Source of the DNA: Larix sibirica | Lineage: Eukaryota > Streptophyta > Pinopsida > Pinales > Pinaceae | Direction: 5' to 3' | Length of the DNA: 12,243 nt | NCBI GenBank assembly: GCA_004151065.3 | Contig: NWUY0300016820.1 | Location: forward strand, 32,392-44,634 | Program-made: the position numbers and the translations under genes | Shown: positions 7,097-12,243 of the stretch, one piece after another | How the letters are laid out: each line of letters opens with the position of its first letter | Numbering within the stretch: the stretch's first letter is position 1 | Notes under the pieces: model-generated | The model's database searches: none | Told to the model about the DNA's origin: nothing | The model's input: only the letters and a program-made list of their open reading frames with translations

Positions 7097-10000
7097 AAGG
7101 GGGGAAGAAGAACTTTGGGAACAGTAAATGAGGCTTTCAAAAAATTTATTGAAGACAATAATCCAGTCGATGTGGAAACTGGAAATGGTTAGTTCACCTG
7201 GAACGACAAAAGAGGGGGGGACCACCACGGGGCCTCTCGTTTATATCGATTCCTGGTCATAGAAGGGATTGTCAATAGAGATGGAGACCTGTCTACATTG
7301 GTTCTCCCATCCGCCGGCTCCGATCATTGGTCAGTTTGTTTGCAATGGGATGGATAGGGGCCACCAATCAAGTGCCCCTTCCGCTTTGAACAATTCTATT
7401 TGGAGAACAAAGACTTCAAATCATTAGTCACTCAATGATGGCAGGACTCCCCACCCTCAGAGGGGACCAGGATGTACCAATTTCAACAGAAATTGAAATA
7501 CCTTAAATCCAAGATCCGAACTTGGAACAAAGAAGAAATTGGCAACATTTTTTAATACAAAAAGAGACTATCGGAACAACTGGAGGAGATACAACACAAA
7601 GTAATGAATACAGGCTATCATGAGGAGCTAAGGCGTTTAGAAGAGTCCACCCTCCAACTCCTAAATGATTGTGAGCGACAGGAGGAAATTTATTGGCAAC
7701 AAAAGTCCAGGAATCAATGGCTTCAGGAAGGAGAGCGCAACACCAAGTTCTTCCACCAATCTGTTATCCAGAACAGACAAAAGAATAGAATCCATCGCTT
7801 AAAATTACAAGGCGGTCTTACATCGAAAAAAGGGACGACCTGGAAGAAGAATTGGTGGGATATTTTGAGAACATCCTGACAGATGATAGGGTCGACCGAT
7901 CCTTGGACATTGCTAATATAACCCAGAACATTCCCTATCTGGTTACTCTAGACCAAAATACGCTCCTAACAAAACCAGTTGAGATGTTAGAAGTCGAGGA
8001 TGCAATCAATCAAATGGCCAATGGAAAAGCCCCAGGCCCTGATGGGTTCACCACCAACTTCTTTCATTACTTCTGAGATCTTATAAAGAAGGAAGACGGG
8101 TTAACTGTGGAGGAATCCAGACGAACTAGAACAATTCTCAAGGCGTTCAATGCTACCTTCCTTACCCTCATTCCTAAAAATGAAGGCGCGGAATCTCTAG
8201 TTAAGTCAGACCTATAACTCTTTGCAATTTTATCTACAAGATCATTACCAAGGTTATGGCCAATCGATTCAAACCCATTTTCCCATGCCTGATCTCCCCG
8301 GAACAATCAAGATTTTTGGAGGGGAGACAAAACATGGATGGAGTGATTCTGGTTCATGAGGTAATTCATTCCTTAAAATCCAACAAGAATTCGGGTATGC
8401 TCCTCAAATTAGATATCTCAAAATCCTATGATAAACTAAGATGGAAATTCATGCGCAAAATGCTCAGAGCCTTTGGTTTCTGCTAGGAGTGCATTGAGTG
8501 GACGATGAATCTCACCTCCTCCACTTTCTTCTCTATTCTTCTAAATGGAACTCCAACCCATACTTTTAATTCATCAAGAGATATCAGACAAGGGGACCCC
8601 TTATCTCCTTTCCTTTTTATCTTAATGGCAGAAGGATTGGGGAGGACGATCAAAGCTATGACCGAATAGGGGGAGATCAAAGGAACAATTCTCCACCCTA
8701 GTGTTGATACACAAACCCACCAGCAATTTGTTGATGGCACGATGCTAATGGGCCACCCTTCAGTCCCAGAAGCAAGAGCTCTCAGGAAAAGTCTTACTAC
8801 CTTTGTGAAAGCCTCGGGCCTGGAAGTTAACATAGAAAAATCTCAAATATTTTTCTTCAAATATTACTCAAATAAATATCAACCGCATCATGGGCTTCCA
8901 AGGGAGCTCCCTTCTGTCCAAATACCTTGGAGCGCCTCTTGCGGCTGGATTCATAAGGCGAGTGTCTTGGGAGGACCTTTTGGACCGTATAAAAAGAAGA
9001 CTATCCAATTGGACTCTGAGGCCTCTTAATCTTTCCATCAAAGTCACGCTGATCAAATCAGTTGTACAAGCATTGCCTATCTATCTCTTTTCTGCCATGG
9101 TTGCCCCTAAGTCTGTTCTCAAAGGCCCAAGGGCTATTCAGCGAAACTTTCTTAAACTTTCTTTGGGTAGGAAAAGCTGATAAGCTCAAATGGGCCCTAG
9201 TTAGTTGGGACAATATCTATCATCCAAAATCAAATGGCGGTCTTGGGATACGAGACCCAGAGAAAAACAACGATGTGTTGGGTGGTCAAATATGGTGGAA
9301 TTGGGTCTCACACACTTCGGAACCCTGGGCAAAGTTGTGGCATGTAAAATATGCCCCCAACCACCTGAAAGAAGACCTAATTCATTATGATGAAGAAAAA
9401 CTAGGCTCATTTATCTCGAAGACTGCCTTCCATGGTAGAAGTATTATTCAAGATCATTGCTTTTGGGAAGTTAGAAACGGTGACTCGGTAAACTTTTGGG
9501 AAGATTCGTGGCAGTAGATGCCAACATTGGCTAATATTGAGAACATGGAAACCTATCAGGCTAATTGCAAAGCGCTTGGTTTAACCAAGGTTAACCAATA
9601 CTGGAAACATGATTCAGATATTAATGGCTACAAGGAATGACAACCACCTGAATGGTGGGCTGAAAGGGTCTCAGACAAAGAGTGGACGAGGATCCGAGAC
9701 AATATCCAAGGAAGATGCATCCAGTCCCAAGAGGGTCCTAATAAACTATGTTGGGGGTACTCCACCCGTGGCACTTTCAATACTAAAGAATCCTATGACC
9801 TTTGGACCAACAATCACGAGGATCAACCGGATGAAATCTAGAAAAAAATATGGAAAATGAATCCATGGCCAAAGGTTGCCACCTTCATATGGCTTGTCAC
9901 TCATAGGAAAATCTTGACAGGTGAAAACCTCCAAAAACGTGGCGTACCAGGCCTCACACAATGCACTTTGTGTTACCAGAACGAGGAATTCTTAGATCAC

Positions 10001-10793
10001 CTTCTCGACTCCTGTCCCTTTGTCTCTGATGTCTAGGATAGAGGCACAAAAATATTTAGAAAATAAAATCGTTCCAGAGGAAACCCTACCCTTACAATCA
10101 AAGATTGGGATCTTCTTTCCTTCCTGAACCCAATTGTGAAATCCATTTAGACCTCCTTCCCAGGGTTCATGATATGGGAAACATGGAAAGAACGCAACAG
10201 GAGAATCTTCCAAGACTCAACCTTCATGCCAAAATAGATATGGTCGAAAATCAAGAAAAACATCTAGGAGACCATCAGAGTCACCCCTTGGAATGAAAAG
10301 TACTAGGAAGCCGATGACATTGCACGTAGAATCCTAATGAAATGGTGTATGATCAAAGCCAATCAAACTAGTACGCAGAGGAAGGAAAAGCATACCACGG
10401 TGAGCATCCCAAACCATTGGACGCCTCCCCCACCTGAAACGTTGAAATTAAACTTTGATGGAGCCTCAAAAGGCAATCCGGGTCCAGCTGGGTTTGGTAG
10501 TGTTATTCGAAATGCAAGAGGTGAAATTCTGCAAGTCTACCTGGGAAGCATAGGTGAGGACACCAACAATGCCACAAAAATAGACAGACTCCTTGTTGGT
10601 CTAAACTTGGTTCTCCAACTAGGTCTGACGCCAACAACCATCGAGGGTGACTCCCGCCTAATCATCCAAATGGCATGCAATCTCCAAAATGGCAAGAAAC
10701 CATCCAAGGTGGCGGACAGTTGGAGGCTTGCTTATAGGGTTGAAAAATTGGCTATGTTAACTCACAACCCCCATGCGTGGTCCTTTGAGCACG
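7097..10793 (+). repeat. Direct repeat, copy 2 (3,697 bp)
   Basis: Second copy of the 3,698-bp segment. It starts at the same AAGGGGGG as position 3398 and reaches the point where copy 1 ends, then continues uninterrupted into the rest of RNase H. It lost one base near 8205-8207, which shifts its later frames relative to copy 1. Confidence 0.95.
9144..9163 (+). repeat. 10-bp tandem duplication in ORF2 (copy 2)
   Basis: The same doubled AAACTTTCTT as at 5446-5465, with the same frame-shifting effect. It is inside the nearly identical half of the repeat. Confidence 0.8.
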
Positions 10794-10912
10794 TCTGCAT
10801 AAATGGAAACAAGGTTGCTTACCACATGGCTAATTTGGGAGTGGATACCCCGCATCGCTTCCGGGTGGGCCAGCTGGAAGATCTCGCGGACCTAGAAGGA
10901 ACCACTAACTGA
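10337..10912 (+). other. RNase H domain, full length but mutated (copy 2)
   Basis: This is the C-terminal domain of LINE ORF2, of the type acquired by some plant L1 elements, which degrades RNA in RNA-DNA hybrids. Catalytic positions in order are Asp in FDGAS (10457-10459, kept), Glu replaced by Lys in TNNATKID (10577-10579), Asp in EGDSRL (10649-10651, kept), and the final Asp replaced by Tyr in NKVAYHMANLG (10820-10822, where VAD is usual). The frame is open from at least 10337 to 10912. Two of four metal ligands are lost, so it is probably inactive despite the long open frame. Confidence 0.85.
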
Positions 10913-10918
10913 GCCAAG

Positions 10919-11329
10919 ATGGCGGCAAAAGACACACGAGCTAGATGGTACAACGAGAGTGACACAGGGACCGCATTCAGTTCTCACAGCAGGCCACACA
11001 TGGAGCAACTAATCGACAGTTGGATTAAGGATAATCCCCAGCGTGTGGAAGGTGAAAGTACGAACCGATTAAACCTCCACAATAATGAACCTTTAGGGAC
11101 CTTTGAAAACTATCATGACCAAACCATATAATCGATCCACAGTATAGAGGATGACCTCGGCAACCCTATGGCTCGCATCAGGCATGGGGAAGGACGAAAT
11201 CAGGTAGATGAATGCTACTAATGTCGCCATTATTTCGGCATTCAAGGAAGGAAAGACAATAATTACTATAAGACGTAGGTGGAAATTCATGCTTTTTTCA
11301 CATAAATCCTGGGTATATCCTACTCCTGA
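10919..11329 (+). pseudogene. Unrecognised decayed frame after ORF2 (ORF3a)
   Basis: An ATG in good context (AAGATGGC) lies six bases after the ORF2 stop and in the same frame. It gives 70 hydrophilic codons (starting MAAKDTRARWYNES) to a TAA at 11129-11131. The frame then continues with protein-like composition through TAA 11219, TAG 11276 and TAA 11303 to TGA 11327. I do not recognise a family. It could be a separate third ORF, a C-terminal extension of ORF2 if the TGA at 10910 is itself a mutation, or a chance frame in the 3' UTR. The short gap and shared frame make the first two worth testing. Confidence 0.35.
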
Positions 11330-11397
11330 TAACAAAAATCTCCAGTTTGCACCTCGTGAGTAAGCAAAGGATCTATAGACAAACGTCTAGGGGAAGG

Positions 11398-11976
11398 ATG
11401 GCCCCCAGGAAGCAAACTAGGAAGAAGGCCCTGCGTGACACAACAAAGGGCAAAGCTCTGGTCAAGAAGGAGCAGAAGAAAGCCCATGAAGCGACCCGGT
11501 TCTTCAGGGACCAAATCCCTGCTATCGTCAAGGACGAAATTGAACGAGTGGAAAAAGACCTATGGGAGAAGGTTAAATCCATGACCTTGGATGAGTTAAG
11601 GGAGGAAGTGGGTGATTGGGTCCTAGACCCGGGCACGACTGTTGGTCGCCTCTCGGCTTATGACCGGATGATGGCCTCCTTCTGGGTCATGAAAGGACTC
11701 CTGGCACATGTCCTCATGGAGCGCGAAAATAAGGTTGTTGGCTAAGAGGAACCAGTACACGCCTAGAAATATCACTACTAGGATGACAAGCTCATGCACC
11801 ACAAAATCGACCTCATAGCTGGTAAATTTGGCATACTGATCCATCCTGCCTATGTTTCGAATTTGGAAGGTGGTATGGTGAGAGTTTAGGTTCTCGACGA
11901 TGATGCGGAACCCTCCTCAGGCCGAACTCGCTTACCTCTCCACCACTCTGGCCCGAAGCCGACGACAAGAATCTGA
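11398..11976 (+). pseudogene. Unrecognised Lys-rich, helical frame (ORF3b)
   Basis: From ATG 11398 the frame encodes a basic start (MAPRKQTRKKALRD, then KGKALVKKEQKK, which could be a nuclear or RNA-binding signal). A highly charged, probably helical stretch follows (about residues 30-75, EIERVEKDLWEKVKSM and DELREEVGDWV), then MMASFWVMKGLLAHVLM. It is open for 115 codons to TAA 11743. The same frame stays protein-like past TAG 11764, 11779 and 11887 (HKIDLIAGKFGILIHPAY, VLDDDAEPSSGR) to TGA 11974-11976, giving 192 codons in all. All four internal stops could be single C-to-T changes from Gln codons. I do not recognise the family. It may belong to the LINE or to another inserted element. Confidence 0.45.
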
Positions 11977-12193
11977 AGGTTCTTCTTGGGCATCTATGCT
12001 CCAGTCTAGGTCGAAAGTATTTGTTTTGTTGCATTCTAGATTTAGTTTCTCTCTCAGCACTGGTTTCCATTACAAATGTATAAGACCCACAATCCTACAG
12101 AAGAGACTTTTGGTTTAGTAATAGGTGAATCTGTCATAGTTAGATTGAGTCTTAGTCTGTGTTTCACTCTTGATGTTTTGATTCGGTGTAATT
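11977..12193 (+). other. UTR-like tail, no gene
   Basis: T-rich sequence (TTTGTTTTGTTGCATTC near 12019-12035) with no coding-like frame, resembling a LINE 3' UTR. No poly(A) tract, tandem short-repeat tail or target-site duplication is visible. The true 3' end of the element could not be placed, and it may lie beyond the window or have been lost. Confidence 0.35.
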
Positions 12194-12243
12194 GTAGTGT
12201 CCCTTTTTAAGAATTTGCAAAAACTAGGAAAAATTGCAAATTT
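12194..12243 (+). repeat. Possible LTR start with short inverted repeat
   Basis: TGTAGTGTCC begins at 12194 and has the TG start and early TGTCC-like bases common in plant LTRs. A 9-base inverted repeat follows: AATTTGCAA (12212-12220) and TTGCAAATT (12234-12242). The window ends too soon to see more, so this is only a suggestion. It may equally be part of the LINE tail or flanking DNA. Confidence 0.2.

Larger units (their letters stand above)
7097..10912 (+). pseudogene. LINE ORF2, second copy, 5'-truncated and broken
   Basis: This copy lacks the N-terminal endonuclease up to and including GGDFN, so it has no start of its own. It carries the rest of the endonuclease, RT, zf-RVT and a complete-length RNase H ending at TGA 10910-10912. 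It shares most lesions with copy 1: the G-run frameshift near 7833, the stop at 8074, the FVDG box (8727-8738), the 10-bp duplication (9144-9163), and the stops through the zf-RVT region. Its own lesions are TAG at 7190-7192, TGA at 7436-7438 and a one-base loss near 8206. Three copy 1 stops are absent here: 3932 is AGG, 5023 is CAG and 6513 is CAA. It is non-functional. Confidence 0.9.
1339..12193 (+). mobile_element. Plant L1-type LINE, degenerate, with internal duplication
   Basis: The order of parts is that of a plant L1-clade LINE. There is a GC-rich 5' leader, then ORF1 with a DUF4283-like region and a CCHC-type knuckle, then ORF2 with an APE-like endonuclease, reverse transcriptase, zf-RVT and RNase H. 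No LTRs, integrase or protease are seen. The left boundary is placed at the composition jump. The right boundary is uncertain, since no poly(A) tail or target-site duplication is visible. Two extra decayed frames follow RNase H and are provisionally included. If the 3.7-kb repeat is an assembly artefact, the real element is about 7 kb, the normal size for this group; as drawn it is about 10.8 kb. It cannot move on its own because every enzymatic domain is damaged. Confidence 0.8.

Noticed and set aside
3398-10793. Two independent LINE insertions in tandem
   Set aside because: Neither internal end coincides with a LINE 5' or 3' end, and no poly(A) or target duplication lies between them. Duplication or an assembly join fits better.
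11198-11275. Possible second CCHC zinc knuckle in ORF3a (a CX2C pair near 11213-11224)
   Set aside because: The following Gly-His and final Cys are not in place, and a stop lies between the two Cys codons. It is too weak to call.
1330-12150. GATTGAG at both 1333-1339 and 12143-12149 as a target-site duplication
   Set aside because: Only seven bases match, there is no adjacent poly(A), and the right end of the element is not established. A match of this length is likely by chance.
1-12243. CRISPR arrays, bacterial operons, phage or toxin-antitoxin systems
   Set aside because: No spaced short repeats, ribosome binding sites or bacterial gene spacing. All recognisable coding sequence is eukaryotic.

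Overview
This window is plant nuclear DNA. It contains one large plant-type L1 LINE (non-LTR retrotransposon) on the + strand and no intact protein-coding gene. The plant assignment rests on the LINE architecture: ORF1 with a DUF4283-like domain and a zinc knuckle, then ORF2 with an APE-type endonuclease, reverse transcriptase, zf-RVT domain and a C-terminal plant LINE-type RNase H. An AT-rich flank holding a fragment of a plant splicing-factor-like gene agrees with it. A gymnosperm (conifer) is my best guess because the region is old, decayed and repeat-dominated. That is an impression, not a proof.

Layout. 1-1338 is AT-rich flank with no intact gene. It holds a nested inverted repeat (285-348) and a broken fragment matching FF-domain sequence of PRP40C/TCERG1-like proteins (851-1090). 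At about 1340 base composition jumps to GC-rich, which I take as the LINE 5' end. 1339-1536 is the probable 5' UTR, and ORF1 follows (about 1537-2948) with one frameshift and several stops. ORF1 and ORF2 meet in a four-base overlap at 2945-2948, with the ORF2 start now GTG. ORF2 runs from 2945. The segment 3398-7095 is then repeated as 7097-10793, with a single undetermined base (n) at 7096 exactly at the junction. The second copy continues through the end of RNase H to a stop at 10910-10912. Downstream lie two further decayed reading frames (10919-11329 and 11398-11976) that I do not recognise, then a UTR-like tail, and at the extreme right a possible LTR start.

How the parts worked together: ORF1 protein binds RNA. 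ORF2 protein nicks target DNA (endonuclease), copies the RNA (reverse transcriptase), and its RNase H may remove template RNA. None of this can work here. ORF2 has many stops, at least three frameshifts, a ruined RT active site (FADD-type box now FVDG), an endonuclease Asp-to-Tyr change, and RNase H Glu-to-Lys and Asp-to-Tyr changes.

The most notable points are: (1) the 3.7-kb direct repeat joined by one n, whose two copies differ by roughly 3% before position 5219 and by one base I could find after it, which suggests an assembly join or a conversion/chimera event; (2) extra coding-like frames after RNase H, beyond the usual two-ORF LINE plan; (3) a stop-codon pattern dominated by CTAG, as expected from decay of CHG-methylated cytosines.
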